Origin: Macrotis lagotis
Lineage: Eukaryota > Chordata > Mammalia > Peramelemorphia > Peramelidae
Direction: 5' to 3'
DNA: 64,000 nucleotides
NCBI RefSeq assembly: GCF_037893015.1
Contig: NC_133666.1
Coordinates: forward strand, 464,494,867-464,558,866
How positions within the stretch are numbered: position 1 is the stretch's first letter; every line of letters begins with the position of its first letter. The notes beneath the pieces were generated by a model. It was not told the origin of the DNA and made no database searches. It saw only the letters and a list, made by a program, of their open reading frames with translations. A program made the translations under genes and the position numbers. Of this stretch, positions 11,246 through 23,190 are shown piece by piece.

Positions 11246-11254
11246 TGTCAGCTA

Positions 11255-11495
11255 TCTATCCATTGATCCATCCATCCTTCTACCTATCCATTTTTCTATT
11301 TATATTCTCTGTCTTCTATCTATCCATCTTTCTTTCTAGCTTATCTAGTTATCCATCTGACTATGTTTCTATGCATCATCTTTCTATTTATCTACTTAAT
11401 CCCATCTATTTATGTCTTTCCTTTCTCTATCCATTTGTCTTTATCTGTCCACTTTTCTGTTCCCATCTATCTTTCTAGCTATCCATCTATCTTAT
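11255..11495. repeat. Imperfect tetranucleotide repeat (CTAT/CCAT/CTTT)
   Basis: 240 bases of pyrimidine-rich CTAT, CCAT and TTCT units with many substitutions; open reading frames here are artefacts. Confidence 0.9.
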
Positions 11496-11759
11496 CTAAT
11501 CCAAGTAAGAAAAAAAGTATCTGCTTTTCACCATCAAAAGGGGAGAAATTAGAGGCTAGAGTCTGAAAGTGACCATCTTTTTTCTTCCAATACCAAAGAA
11601 AGGCTTTCTTTTGTTTTCCTTTCTATGGAATCTGAACTGAAAATTCATCCTGGAATCTGAACCATTCATTAAGTAATCTCTCTTGGGATATAGCTGTCCC
11701 AGGTCTATAATTTAATCATAAAATAATAGATTTAGAGTACAAGGTGCCAAGAAGTTCTA

Positions 11760-11905
11760 TAGCAATTTTTTTTTAGCAAATAATGAAATTGAGGTTGAAA
11801 ACAGTTAAGTGACATGTCCAAAATCACAGGTAGTAAATGACAGAGTAAGGATCCCAAACTCATATGTCCTTTGACTCCAAATCCATTAATTCTAATTATC
11901 CTTTC
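11760..11905 (-). mobile_element. MIR-like fragment
   Basis: AATGAAATTGAGGTTGAAAA, AGTGACATGTCCAAAATCAC; the usual antisense CORE-SINE arrangement, decayed. Confidence 0.5.
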
Positions 11906-12218
11906 TCTGCACCAAAGGCCTCAATCTTCTAAACCTGAAGTGCTTCCCACAACCTTGTTTGTCCACTCCTTCCCTAATTTGAAGTTCAGAACAGATAAGA
12001 AGGATGACTTAGGGACAGGAGATATGTTGTTGTCTCTCTTTTCTGATGAAAGAACCCAAAGCAGGTACAATCCTGTTATAGATGTAGCTAACAGTCTACT
12101 TTAGCTAAATCAACAGAAAGAACCAGTGAGATGTTATGCAACTAAGAAAGGGTGAAGAGTAAGATACAGATGGCAGTGGAGCAGTTGAACTGATTTTATT
12201 TCAGTGACATTTTGGCAA

Positions 12219-12369
12219 ATTTTTTTTTATTTTTGCAAGGCAATGGGGTTAAGTGGCTTGCCCAAGGTCAAACAGCTAGGTAACTATTAAGCGTCTGAGA
12301 TCAGATTTGAACTCAGGTCCTCCTGACTCCAGGGCCAGTGCTCTATTCACTGTGCCACCTAGCTGACCC
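12219..12369 (-). mobile_element. WSINE1-like SINE, antisense
   Basis: TTTTTGCAAGGCAATGGGGT, GGCTTGCCCAAGGTCAAACA, CACTGTGCCACCTAGCTGAC. Confidence 0.93.
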
Positions 12370-12460
12370 AATTTCAGTGACATTTTAAGCAATGTTTTCT
12401 GAAGTAAACCCTCAGCTGGATTTTGAAAGACCACAAGGACATAGCTCACCAAGTGTAGAA

Positions 12461-12724
12461 TTTGTTGTTGTTCAGTCACTTTACAGTCAGGTCCAACACT
12501 TCTGTGACCCCATTTGATATTTTCTTCACTGTGACCCTCTAGTGGTTTGCTATTTATTTCTCCAGCTCATTTTGCAGCTGAGGAAACTGAGGCAAATAGG
12601 ATTAAATGTATTGTTCAGGGTCTCACAGCTAATAAAAATTGTTTGAGGACAGATTTAAACTCACAAAGATGAGTTTTATTGACTCCAGACCTATCACTCA
12701 ATCCATTGGACCACCTAACTGCCC
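12461..12724 (-). mobile_element. Mar1-like CORE-SINE, antisense
   Basis: Starts TTGTTGTTGTTCAGTCACTT, then CTGTGACCCCATTTGATATT, CTCCAGCTCATTTTGCAGCT, and ends CAATCCATTGGACCACCTAA. Long marsupial SINE type, distinct from the shorter copies. Confidence 0.85.
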
Positions 12725-12819
12725 ACAATATTTTCAGGGACTGATTATTTTGGGTGTATAAAGAAATATTTTCATAAAAAAATTAAGGACTAAAAATCAA
12801 AATGTTTTCTCCCCCTTAG

Positions 12820-12884
12820 TCATGATTCACCAGGTAGCCTTAAGACTCAGAACCAAAGCTTATATGAAATTGGAGGCAATATAG
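12820..12884 (+). CDS. ARHGAP28: ARHGAP28 exon: conserved C-terminal region, continued
   Basis: 65 bases, one base completing the previous serine codon and one left over at the end; acceptor CCCCCTTAG, donor GTAAGT. It encodes HDSPGSLKTQNQSLYEIGGNI, matching human ARHGAP28 (which has the same LYEIGGNIG core). The exon is bounded upstream by two adjacent SINEs in the intron. Confidence 0.93.
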
Positions 12885-13259
12885 GTAAGTGTTGTTCTCA
12901 AATTTTAATCCTAAATTTTCTGATGCCTTGAGAAGAAATATTTGTTTTATTGTTTATAAACATTTACTGCAAATATAGGTTTATTTATTATAAAAGCACC
13001 TTACTATGAACTACTTTTCAAATGAAAACTTGGTTGCTAATATTTTTGGTTCATATCAAAATAGCTGCATCAATTTTCTGGAGTACTGTTTAAATATGTT
13101 ATAATATTTCATTTCCATTTTTTATATTTGTTGAGTATATAATGGAATATTCACATATTGGTAATTTCTTTTTACTGAGAGTAATATTGTATTTATTTAT
13201 GCCAATATTTTCATGAATATACAATAACCTAGTGCCAGAACCTTCAAAATGGAAATTAA

Positions 13260-13455
13260 GCCTCTTAAAACAACACAAGGCAATGCAAAACAATCTGCAA
13301 CACAATACAACTTAATATTATTTAAGGTATAATGCCATGCAATACAATACAGCACAACCCAGCACAATTCAATAATAAAATAATACTATCCTATACAATG
13401 CAGTATAGTACAGTAATACACAATACAATGTAGTACAGTACAATGCAATATAAGA
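13260..13455. repeat. Degenerate ACAAT/ATACA pentamer-like repeat
   Basis: Units such as ACAAC, ACAAG, CAATG, CAATA and TACAGT recur over about 195 bases (for example ATGCAATACAATACAGCACA). Confidence 0.8.
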
Positions 13456-13924
13456 AACATTTCCCTAGTGCCTCTTCTATGCAGAATATGGTGTTTGGTA
13501 CCATCAGAGAATTCCAAAGAGAAATAAGATATAATACCAAACCTCAAGGAACTAATAAGAACATAAGATTGCATTAAAGATTGTTTCTTAACTCTCTAAT
13601 GAACTTCTCAAGTAATATGCTACATTCTAGCAAAATCCTTCATGACATCTCAAGGGGAAGATTGTTATTGAATTGGAAGCTCAGGCAAAGTTCCTGGAAG
13701 AACTTGGTCTTTAAAAGATTGGTTGGAATTTAGCTACTAAAGAAGTAGAAAGAGAATGCCAGATAGAAGAAATTTACCAAACACACTTTCATTCTAATGC
13801 ACTCGTGTATTTAGAGAAATGTCAAACCATTTGTAAGTGGAATGAGCATATTTTGCATAAAGTTATAGTATTGGAACTGACAGGGACCCTAGAAGTCAGC
13901 AAAGCTAGACTCTTTGTATCATAG

Positions 13925-14030
13925 AAAGAGACCTGAAAGTTAGAGTAACTTGCCCCAGGTCACATATGAAGAAGTGGAACCAAGGTCTCCTTCCCTAAAT
14001 CCAATATCCTATTTAATGATACCATGTTAT
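13925..14030 (-). mobile_element. MIR-like fragment
   Basis: GAGTAACTTGCCCCAGGTCA, then CCAAGGTCTCCTTCCCTAAA. Confidence 0.45.
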
Positions 14031-14197
14031 TGCTATATAAAAACATCTTCTAGAAGCTTTCTTCAGTAAAATGAATTGTCCCATCATGGCTTTCTTGGTT
14101 TGACAAAAATTCTTTTAATTAAGAAGATAATTGGGTTTTGTGGCTCACAATTGATATCTGGAAAAATAACTTCACTTCTACCTTTTCTCTCTCTCTC

Positions 14198-14346
14198 TCT
14201 TTTTTAAAAATTTAAAACAGTGGGATTAAGTGCTTTGCCCAAGGTCACACAGCTGGGCAATTATTAGGTGTCTGAGATTGGATTTGAACTCAGGTCCTCC
14301 AGACTTCAGGGCTGGTGCTCTATCTACTGCACCACCTAGCTGACCC
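14198..14346 (-). mobile_element. WSINE1-like SINE, antisense
   Basis: AACAGTGGGATTAAGTGCTT, CACACAGCTGGGCAATTATT, CTATCTACTGCACCACCTAG. Preceded by a short (TC)n. Confidence 0.9.
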
Positions 14347-15518
14347 CACTTCCACTTTCTCAAACAAACAAGCACAAAGATATGAATTTGAGGATAAGGG
14401 ATTTAGAGGAATGGAGAAGTTGAGAGGACTGTCATAAATTTTGTTAATTTATATAGGCAAGATAAAGAAAAATTTGAACAAATAGTAATTCACTTCAGAG
14501 TAACCCTGGGATAATTCAGCTTTTCACTGACCTGCTGACCATAGTCATATCAAGGAAATTCTTTCATTAAGTGACTATTTTCTCAAAGGAAATTAGGAGT
14601 ATTCTGCAGCTTTTAAAAAGCCTGTGTCTTAATGACATTTGCTTCATTTCTTATTATGAAATAGTTAAAGCTAGGTCCAAGAGCTTTTGAAGTCTAAAGG
14701 TAATGTATTCATTTGCAAAAATGTGTCTATCATTCTAGCTGTAGTCAGTCAGATTTAAAGACTGATGTTTAACTGACTCATGTCTTCCTGCCTTCCTACC
14801 CTTTCTCCAGGCTGCAGGGGATTAACCATTTAAGGAGAATGAGCCAAGGTTTTTAAGCATGGATGGATTGTATAGTATACTTTGCATTTGTCCTTAGTGA
14901 AAGAGGTATTTGATGGGGTCAAGTGAAAATCTGTGACCTGGAGGTAGCTATTTCAAAAGACATCCTTTCTCTTTAAACGAATAGAAAAGTTCATATTGGC
15001 TCAAATCGACATCCTGACTCTTCATGATGTTAATAAAGGCTTTCTGGACACATAAAAATTATTTCCTTTCAGCTATAGGGTGAATTGCTTTCCCAGCACC
15101 ATTTTCAATGAATAATTTTTGTGTAGCATTTAGAATATAGATTTTCCTGAGGAACTTTCTTTGTATGTTCTTTCTGGTGATTTTCATAACAAAGTGAGGA
15201 AAATAGGAAATTCTAACAAATTTAGGAAAAATAACATGATAAATACAATTCAAGTAAAATCAACCACATTGTCTGAAAGCTACTTTCTAATTATAGATCT
15301 GGCATAAATTTAAGTGCTAAATGTTATTATTCAACAATGCACATAAAAATGTATTTTAAGTTCCAAGAGATTATTTTTTGTCTTTCATCTCTAGCACTTT
15401 AGCAGTCATAGGAAGTACTTTTAATAAATACTTATTGAATGATTGATAAGGATTTATTATTATTGCTACTAATATTAATTTATAATAGCTAACATCCATT
15501 TTACTGTTATGATGTTGG
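14347..15518. other. Intron stretch without recognised elements
   Basis: Within the 12885-17139 ARHGAP28 intron. AT-rich, no exon-like ORF and no repeat that I can name. Confidence 0.5.
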
Positions 15519-15535
15519 TGATTATAATAATTATT

Positions 15536-16662
15536 TTATTTTATTTTTTTCTTTTTAAATATTTTATTTGAGTTTTACAATTTTTCTCCCAATCTTACTC
15601 CACCACCCCCCCCATGGAAAGCAATCTGTCAGTCTATATTTTGTTTCCATGTTGTACATTGATCCAGATTGAGTGTGATGAGAGAGAAATCACATCCCTA
15701 AGGAAGAAACAAAAAAGTATAAGAGAACAAGATCAGACAATAAGATATCTGGTTATTTTTTTTTAATTTAAAGGGAATGGTCCTTGAACTTTGTTCAAAC
15801 TCAGCTCTTTATCTGGATACAGATGGTATTCTCCATTGCAGACAGCTCAAAATTATCCCTGGTTGTTGCACTGATGGAATGAGTAAGTCCATCAGGGTTG
15901 AACATCACCCCCATGTTGCTGTTAGGGTGTACAATGTTTTTCTGGTTCTGCTCATCTCACTCAGCATCAATTCATGCAAATCCCTTCAGTCTTCCCTGAA
16001 TTCCCATCCCTCCTGGTTTGTAATAGAACAATAGTGTTCCATGACATACATATACCACAGTTTGCTAAGCCATTCCCCAATTGAAGGACATTTACTTGAT
16101 TTCCAATTCTTTGCCGCCATAAACAGGGATGCTATGAATATTTTTGTACAAGTGATGTTTTTACTCTTATTCATCAGCTCTACAGGATATAGACCCAGTA
16201 GTGGTATTGCTGGGTACAAAGGGTATGCGCATTTTTGTTGCCTTTTGGGCATAGTTCCAAATTGCTCTCCAGAAAGGTTGAATGAGTTCCTAGTTCCACC
16301 AACAGTGTAATAGTGTCCCAGATTTCCCACAACCCTTCCAACAATGATCATTATGCTTTCTAGTCATATTGGCCAGTCTGAGAGGTGTGAGGTGGTACCT
16401 CAGAGAAGCTTTAATTTGTATTTCTCTAATAATTAATGATCTAGAGCAATTTTTCATATGGCTATGGATTGCTTTGATCTCCTCATCTGTAAATTGCCTT
16501 TGCATATCTTTTGACCATTTGTCAATTGGGGAATGGCATTTTATTTTAAAAATATGGCTCAGTTCTCTGTATATTTTAGAAATGAGTCCTTTGTCAGAAT
16601 TATTAGTTGTAAAGATTGTTTCCCAATTTACTACATTACTTTTGATCTTGGTTACAGTGGTT
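15536..16662 (-). mobile_element. 5'-truncated L1 (ORF2 C-terminus and 3' UTR), 17-bp target-site duplication
   Basis: Minus-strand translation shows L1 ORF2 C-terminal motifs such as SLIIREIQIKASLRYHLTP, GTLLHCWWN, IPLLGLYPVEL and MEHYCSITNQEGWEF, with frame breaks. The 3' UTR has a C-rich tract (15601-15613 on plus). Flanks TGATTATAATAATTATT at 15519-15535 and 16663-16679 are identical. About 1.1 kb long; not functional. Confidence 0.95.
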
Positions 16663-16679
16663 TGATTATAATAATTATT

Positions 16680-17139
16680 CAGCCTATGGTAGACATTTCT
16701 CAGAAAGTCAAAGAAATCAAAGAAGCATACCTTGAAATTTACTTAATGGGAATCTTTTGTGGTCCAAGGTGTATTTTCAGAGAAGAAATGAAATTGCATG
16801 TTTTTTAAAAAGTTCTTGCTTTATGTAATAAGACTTTGAGAAATGAGTGGCCAACTGGAATTTGTACTTTAACAGATTAAGCCCTCCTGCTCTTCTAAGG
16901 TTCACTTGACATGAGCAGACTAGAAAAGAATTCTATTTTAGACAATATGTTAGTGCAATCCTCAATCCAATGAAAAATATCCTTGACGTTCCATCAGACA
17001 ATCAGAAAAATTGACTTTTGCAAAGAAACTCAGAATTGATCTATTTACCTCCCAATCAATAAGATAAAGAACCTTGCAGGAATCAGTTGGACATTTTCTT
17101 AATAAAATGAACATGCTTCTTCCTTTTTTTTTGTCCCAG
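16680..17139. other. Intron stretch before the ARHGAP28 terminal exon
   Basis: No repeat or ORF recognised. Ends in the T-rich polypyrimidine tract of the terminal-exon acceptor. Confidence 0.5.
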
Positions 17140-17231
17140 GGCAACACTGTTTAGATCCAGATGCTTACATGTTGGATGTGTATCATGCAAATCCTCAGGC
17201 AGAGTGGGTGATAAAACCAAAGGCAAGTTGA
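17140..17231 (+). CDS. ARHGAP28: ARHGAP28 terminal coding exon with stop codon
   Basis: Acceptor TTTGTCCCAG at 17130-17139. It encodes QHCLDPDAYMLDVYHANPQ then AEWVIKPKAS and stops with TGA at 17229-17231. This is the expected C-terminus of ARHGAP28 (human ends near EWVIKPQQ). The C-terminal tail has diverged by a few residues but has the expected length. Confidence 0.95.
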
Positions 17232-18875
17232 AACTTCAGGAAATATGCTACTTCTTTGGGAAAGTGCTCCACTTATATTTTCTAGACCAAGAAAGGCCAG
17301 AATATGGTGGAGGACAAAGTGGCTTCTTTGGACTCTCTCATCTTCCCATCCCTCTTCTTATTCTTGAGATGCTTCTCCAAGCCAGAGGGTATTGATGTGT
17401 TCATTGTTTATCAACCTGCAAACCCCAAGATGACCACCAGTTGTCTTGTGCCAGTTACTTGACTTATAAAGGAAGTATGATGGCAGTTTAAAAAGAGGCC
17501 AATCTGGACAATAGAAAGTTTCATCCTCTCCAGGATTTTGACTTGATAATTAAAGTGAACTGTGTCTTCCACTAGGACTCCTGTCTTACTCAGTCTTACG
17601 GCCTACCAAATGTAGCAAACACTACCAAATTTGAGAGACAATGAGGGATGGGTAATGGTTGGTGGGATGATTTTGCAATTCTACAAAGCAAGATTCTCCC
17701 TCGACTTTATATATAATAATAACAACACAGGGCTGCTTTTCAGAAAAAAAAAGAATGATGGAAATGCCCAGGGTAGTTGTGCTGCATAAATGCAATTCTT
17801 CTATCCAAATAAATCTTATTCTGAAAGTAAAATATACTATATTTATGCTTCTGACTCACTCCTCTTATTTGGTTATTTTGAGGAGAAAGAACTACTGTTT
17901 AAAGCAACCTGTACTGTTTAATCTATGTTGTACTGTATTGTCATTCTCATCATTCTGATATACCAATATGTATTTCTATGTGTCTAAACAAATTGAAATT
18001 TTTAAAAAAACTTTTCATCTTACATTATGGACATAGTCTCTGAGCAAAGCATTGTCAGGCTAAGGATATGCCTAGTCTTTCATTTCTCTCTTCTTTATAA
18101 ACAGCCTTGGATTTTGTTTCCTAATCATTATTATTTTATTTGATGAATTTTTTTCCATGTGACAATTGCTGAATTTCTCCCTTCCCCCAAACATTTCTTA
18201 TTTTTATTTTGTGACCATATTTGACTCTATAGTCAACAGTTTTTAAGACATTTATCTAGGCCTGGAAAATACAATTATCTCTGGTTCTTACATGATATTG
18301 AGGTCATTTTTGACATTTAATCATCAATCACAGGCATGGTTAGCACAACTGTTAAATAATCAGGTTGTACAAATCTATGTATGTTGGGTAAGTTAAGTAT
18401 CATATATTTTCCAAATCTAGAATCTGTCAGATCAGTTATTCACCAATCATCCTCATTTAGGAAAAGGAGCAAAGGAAATGTGTTAAGGAATCTTAAGGTA
18501 TTGCTCCTCTTCAGATAAAAAAGAAAGAGCCACTTCTAGGATCTGTTAAGGATGTCTTTAAGTTTCATAATTGTGACAAGATATTTTGGAATATGTTCTG
18601 GTTTTGTATTTTCCTATTTGCCCCTTCTCCCATAAACAAAATATATTTTCTTTTCCAAAGTTTAGCTTGGGGTTGGCAGATAAGGGATTTGAGGGATGAT
18701 TTTGGTACTATGTGGGCTACCTAGATGTGAATGCTGCCTTCTTTTGCAACAAAGCATTGCCTGGAACTCTGTTAAAAGTTTTAAAAGTGTTATGTAGTTT
18801 CTTCTTTTAAGTCCCAGGTTCTAATGCACTCATAATATCTGCCAATATTTGAAATAAAACTTTGAAATACACCTG
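17232..18875 (+). other. ARHGAP28: Candidate ARHGAP28 3' UTR
   Basis: After the stop codon there is about 1.6 kb without recognisable repeats, in contrast to the repeat-dense introns, ending near the hexamer at 18853-18858. Other hexamers further on (20141-20146 and 20656-20661) would give longer UTRs of about 2.9 and 3.4 kb. No transcript evidence is available, so the end is uncertain. Confidence 0.5.
18853..18858 (+). promoter_or_regulatory. Candidate poly(A) signal AATAAA for ARHGAP28
   Basis: AATAAA followed about 20-40 bases later by a GT/T-rich stretch (CCTGTGTCTTCC, then TGTCTTGTTTTCCC), the usual layout of a cleavage site. It is the first canonical hexamer in a repeat-free setting after the stop. 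Confidence 0.4.
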
Positions 18876-18948
18876 TGTCTTCCAAAAAAAATGTCTTGTT
18901 TTCCCTATATAAATAACTGTATTTCCTTTCAGAAATACAGTTTATTCC

Positions 18949-18968
18949 CACACACACACACACACACA
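18949..18968. repeat. Microsatellite (CA)n, short
   Basis: About 10 CA units. Confidence 0.95.
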
Positions 18969-20140
18969 AAAGTTATTTTGAAGTAAAATAATCCTCAAAT
19001 CAAATTCCAGACATGTTAGACACCAGAACTAGAAACCATCCTAAGGTTTTCATACATTTCTCTATTCTAATTTGTCATCAGTTTATTGTTAAATATAGGG
19101 GATGTGGAGGGAAATATGCTTCTTTTCTCAAATACTTTTGCGAAATGTTATAACCCTAAATTCCTATCTGATTCAATTATTTCTTTCACTTCATTTTGTT
19201 CAAGAAAAATATCTAAAACCAAAGATTTCTAGCATCTGAGGGAGAGGGAGAAAACTTTCATTATAGTCTTATTAGTATTATTGCATTTGACTTTAATGTT
19301 TACTTGTAAGGTTTTAACCTACTGTTAAGAGAGGATAGTTTTTTCCCTAGTGCATATTCGAGAGAGGTACAATCAAATCTGGCCTAATAGACTTGGTTTC
19401 TGGACTGATTATTTGACCTTGGGTTAATTATTTAAACCTCTTTTAGTGTTAGTCTTGGCACCAAAATTATAGAAATGCTAGAGAAGATGCTGACTTGCAA
19501 TTGGTAGTTTCATCATCAAGCAATGCCTAATATTGGTGAAATCACAGCTCCAGTACTCCTCTCCCTCTCTTTGTATTTATTAATTAATCCTTTGAAAGAG
19601 ATAATTTACTCATTGGATTCTTGGTGACTAAATCTATCCTTAAAAGCATAAGTGAACCTTTTCACATTACAATTCTGAGATAATAGATGGATTTGAAGAT
19701 CCTTACTTTTGACTCTAAAGAGCCTGTCAACTATATTTTAGGAGCACTGTCTTGTCAACATTTTATATTTGCCATACTTTGACAACCAAACTGCAAAGCT
19801 ATAAGTTTGCTTGCTAATGGGAGATGATGTTAGCTAAGGGGGAAACATGATGTTTCTGTAATTCTGCCTGAATTTGCAATCTCCATTGTCTAGGCTGTTG
19901 GGGGATTGCTAGATAACCATGCAGTGAAATGTTAGAGGAAGGGAAAGAATTTTAAGAGAACTTGACCCAGAGACTCCATAATTGCCTTAAGTGTTTTTCC
20001 TTTCTCATTTTGCAGAAAATAAAAAAAAAATGAAGGCTTCTTTTGCACGCCAGCACACTTTGTTTGGCGTAATGGTTCTAGGAATCAATGACCTTTGAAG
20101 TATACTGGAACCACTCATTGTCATTACAATGTACATACAA

Positions 20141-20146
20141 AATAAA
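20141..20146 (+). promoter_or_regulatory. Alternative distal poly(A) hexamer
   Basis: AATAAA in non-repetitive sequence 2.9 kb after the ARHGAP28 stop. Downstream T-rich elements are weak. Listed as an alternative 3' end only. Confidence 0.25.
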
Positions 20147-20892
20147 CTACCTCACTTGCCTTACTCTGACAAAAAAGCGTAGTGGATTATAATAACTTTT
20201 GTTACAAAGTGTCCCCAAGTCTTATTATTTAATGTCAACCTTGTTTTGCTTTTTGATATTCCTAGTTTAATGATGCACAAGAAATGAGCAAATGCTCCAA
20301 ATACCAAAATAAAGTATTCTGTGAATGTCGTGCTCTGAAAGAGTCGGTGCCGAAAACACATTCTCTCTGTCATTAATCATTTGTTTCTATCCATGTTCAG
20401 ACAACTGGGAGTGAATCCCAGGAGTTTAAATGAGGGATTAAAAAAAGTTTATCTTTTTTCCAGGCATTTTTCAACTATTTTTCACAATGTCTTACTGGAT
20501 TGGAAAATAACATCATGCCACTGGATAAATCCAATTGTTTGTATATTTCTGACCCACACAAAAGGGAAATATGGATTGTTGCTTACAATAACTTCCATTG
20601 TAGTTATAATAGCATATTTGTAAAGTAGAATGTGTACATTGTATTTTAACCATAAAATAAAAAAAACCAAATCCCTACATCTTTGTCACTATGACTTCTT
20701 TAAGTGAAATATTCTTATAATTAGATGATAGCAAAATATAATAAGTGATGGTTATATTTTCTTTGTTAGTCCATAATATGTTACTATATGAAATTGCTTT
20801 AAAATCCTGATTTGTTATATACTTGAATAATATTTGAACAATTGACATTATATATTTTCTTGTTTACTAAAATGAAGTAAAAATATCCAAAG

Positions 20893-21075
20893 GAAGGCAG
20901 CATAGAGTAGTGAAAAGAGCTGGACCTGGGAATTGAGCTATAGCCTTGTGACTAGGAAATCACTTAAATTCTATGAGGCTCAGTTTCTTCATATGTAAAA
21001 TGAAGATCATAGACCTATATGGCCTCTCTTAAGGGGTTGTTGGAGAGGAAAAACAGATTATAAATATGTATTTAT
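20893..21075 (+). mobile_element. MIR
   Basis: AGGCAGCATAGAGTAGTGAA, CTCAGTTTCTTCATATGTAA, TAAGGGGTTGTTGGAGAGG. Confidence 0.75.
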
Positions 21076-21189
21076 ATGTGACACTAATTTACTTTGAACT
21101 TAAGGTTTAAAATCAGTGGTACTCCCATAGTCTACATAAATGTCACTACACTCTAAATTTTGTACATAAAAACATTTTGGCAAGCATGT

Positions 21190-21360
21190 TTGCTGTATTG
21201 ACTTTGAAGTCAGAATTTGGGTTCAATTTCTGCCTTTGTCACTGATGTTTTGGTTAAGTTAAGTTCTTGGGGCTCATTATCTTCAATTATAAAAGGAGTT
21301 GGAGTAGATAACCTACAGGTACCTTGCAGCCTTAACTCTATAATTCTAAGATCTCTGATA
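21190..21360 (+). mobile_element. MIR-like fragment
   Basis: TTGACTTTGAAGTCAGAATT, GGGCTCATTATCTTCAATTA, GGAGTTGGAGTAGATAACCT. Confidence 0.5.
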
Positions 21361-21661
21361 CATCTCACATTTTATTTAACCCTTAAGTAAAAAAAAAAAC
21401 ACACCTTATGAAAAATAGCCCCATGTTGTTTTCCTTTCTAATTCACCTCTTTCATTGAGTTCACCTACAACAAAAGTACCTACCTTTATTTCTCTCAGGT
21501 CTCTTTTACACTTGTGTTATACAGTTAAAAAATTGTTTAGATAGCTCTATGGATAATTCATTGAATCGCTGATCTCATCTTTATGTTTTTCCTTATACTG
21601 AAGATCTACACAATGTACCACACACCTTAAACAAAACTTCAACTTGTCATATCAGGTCTCT

Positions 21662-21800
21662 AAATGACATAGTAGAATGCTGGGCCTGTAGTTCAAGAAG
21701 ACTTGAATTCAAATTTGGCCTCAGACACTTATAAGGTGTGTAAATCACTTAACCTATCTGCCTTGATTTCTTCAACTGTAAAATGGGACACCTGTCTCCA
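21662..21800 (+). mobile_element. CORE-SINE/MIR-like, 3' part missing
   Basis: TTTGGCCTCAGACACTTATA, AAATCACTTAACCTATCTGC, TTCTTCAACTGTAAAATGGG. Confidence 0.6.
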
Positions 21801-22402
21801 AATTTTGTCATGAGAAACAAATTAGAAACCTGCAAAGTGATTATCATTTTGGCTGGCATTAGTAGGTTAATACTTTTTCTTTTCTTCCTCTCCCCCTCCC
21901 AACTCCCATCTCTCTCTCTCTCTCTCTACTCACTACATAACCAGTCTACCTCCTTCTCCAATAATATATTTCCTGTACAATATTTTTTAAGGCATATCTT
22001 ATGTGTAAGTCGTTGTTAATGTGCTGCAGCCTAGGCGTGCCTACTGGACTATTTTTAATTTTCATTTGAGTCACTGACAATAATTACTTCTTTGGAGATT
22101 CTGTTGACCCATGATTTGTAGTTTTATAGTATCACTAGAAAAATACAGTTTTCATTTGAAATTTTTTTTTAATTTGAGATAAGCTTTGGATTATTAAACA
22201 AGGTGCAGTTTCCCATATCCAATCCAGAATACTCTCCTACTTAAGTCCTATCTTCAAGTATCTGTCCAAAATAAATATGGAGCAACTCAGTGGATTTGCC
22301 ATTCATTTCATTCAATTATGTCATTCATTCATTTCAGTCTGGACACTCCTAATTCACTTATTTCTTAATTATTTCTCCACTTACAGTGAAGAGTGAGAAT
22401 TC

Positions 22403-22516
22403 TCTTGCAGCCCATTTCTACCAGGATTATAACTGTATAGCTGTTAGATGGTATGTGGAGTCAGGAAGACGTGAATTCAAAAACAGCCTCAGATACTTAC
22501 TACCTGTGTGACCCTG
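22403..22516. repeat. Local direct repeat, copy 1
   Basis: Begins TCTTGCAGCCCATTTCTACC; a close copy starts 532 bases downstream. Contains the head of a MIR/CORE-SINE (GCCTCAGATACTTACTACCT). Confidence 0.85.
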
Positions 22517-22718
22517 GGTTAGGTAAGGTTGAACTCTTGGCTGATCATGGCCTTTCTCAATTTATTCCTCTTGATGTGAAAATACCTTCATCTTTTGGAA
22601 ATTTGAATCATCCCAAGAGTCAGTGAAATCTGTCCTTGATTTCATTCCTAATTAAACCTTCCCCATTCCACACCCATGGTAGTGCAAGATTGCTTACCAT
22701 ACTACTGTGTATTGAAAA

Positions 22719-22934
22719 TGTCGTTCAGTCGTGTCTTCTTGACTCCATTTTGGAACTTCTTGCAAAGATACTGAAGTGTTTTGTCATCTCCTTCTCCAGC
22801 TCATTTTATAGGTGACAGACAAACAGGGTTAAATGACTTACCCGGGGTCATACAGCTTAGCATCTGAGACAAGATTTGAACTCAGAAAAATTAGTCTTCT
22901 TGATTCTATGCCTAACAGTCTATCCATTCTGTCA
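22719..22934 (-). mobile_element. Mar1-like CORE-SINE, antisense
   Basis: GTCGTTCAGTCGTGTCTTCT, CTTGCAAAGATACTGAAGTG, TCTCCTTCTCCAGCTCATTT, ending TATCCATTCTGTCATC. Lies between the two copies of the local direct repeat. Confidence 0.85.
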
Positions 22935-23047
22935 TCTTGCAGCCCATTTCTACCAGGATTATAACTGTAGAGCTGTTAGATTGTATGTGGAGTCAGAAAG
23001 ACATGAATTCTAATCCAGCCTCAGATACTTAATATCTATATGACCCT
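22935..23047. repeat. Local direct repeat, copy 2
   Basis: Same sequence as copy 1 with scattered substitutions (by eye around 85-90% identical), and continues into the rest of the CORE-SINE that copy 1 lacks. Confidence 0.85.
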
Positions 23048-23190
23048 GGGCAAATTGCTTAACCTCTGTTAACCTCAACTATAAAAATAAAGATAATAGC
23101 ACCTGCTTCCCAGTGTTGTGAGAATCGAATGAGATATTTGTAAAGTGGTTAGCATAGTCTGACAGTAGGTGCTTAAGGCATAGTTCCTAC
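22960..23190 (+). mobile_element. CORE-SINE/MIR
   Basis: TCCAGCCTCAGATACTTAAT, CCCTGGGCAAATTGCTTAAC, GTGAGAATCGAATGAGATAT, GTTAGCATAGTCTG. Confidence 0.75.

Larger units (their letters stand above)
18876..20892. other. Non-coding stretch, distal 3' UTR or intergenic
   Basis: Contains a short (CA)n at 18949-18968, a weak MIR-like piece around 19345-19450, and hexamers at 20141 and 20656. Otherwise it is single-copy looking AT-rich sequence with no exon-like ORF. Confidence 0.5.

Noticed and set aside
11242-11566. Open frames rich in S, I, Y and L
   Set aside because: Encoded by an imperfect CTAT/CCAT repeat.
15986-16505. Minus-strand frames that look like a protein gene
   Set aside because: The motifs are those of L1 ORF2 and the element has a truncated 5' end and a target-site duplication.
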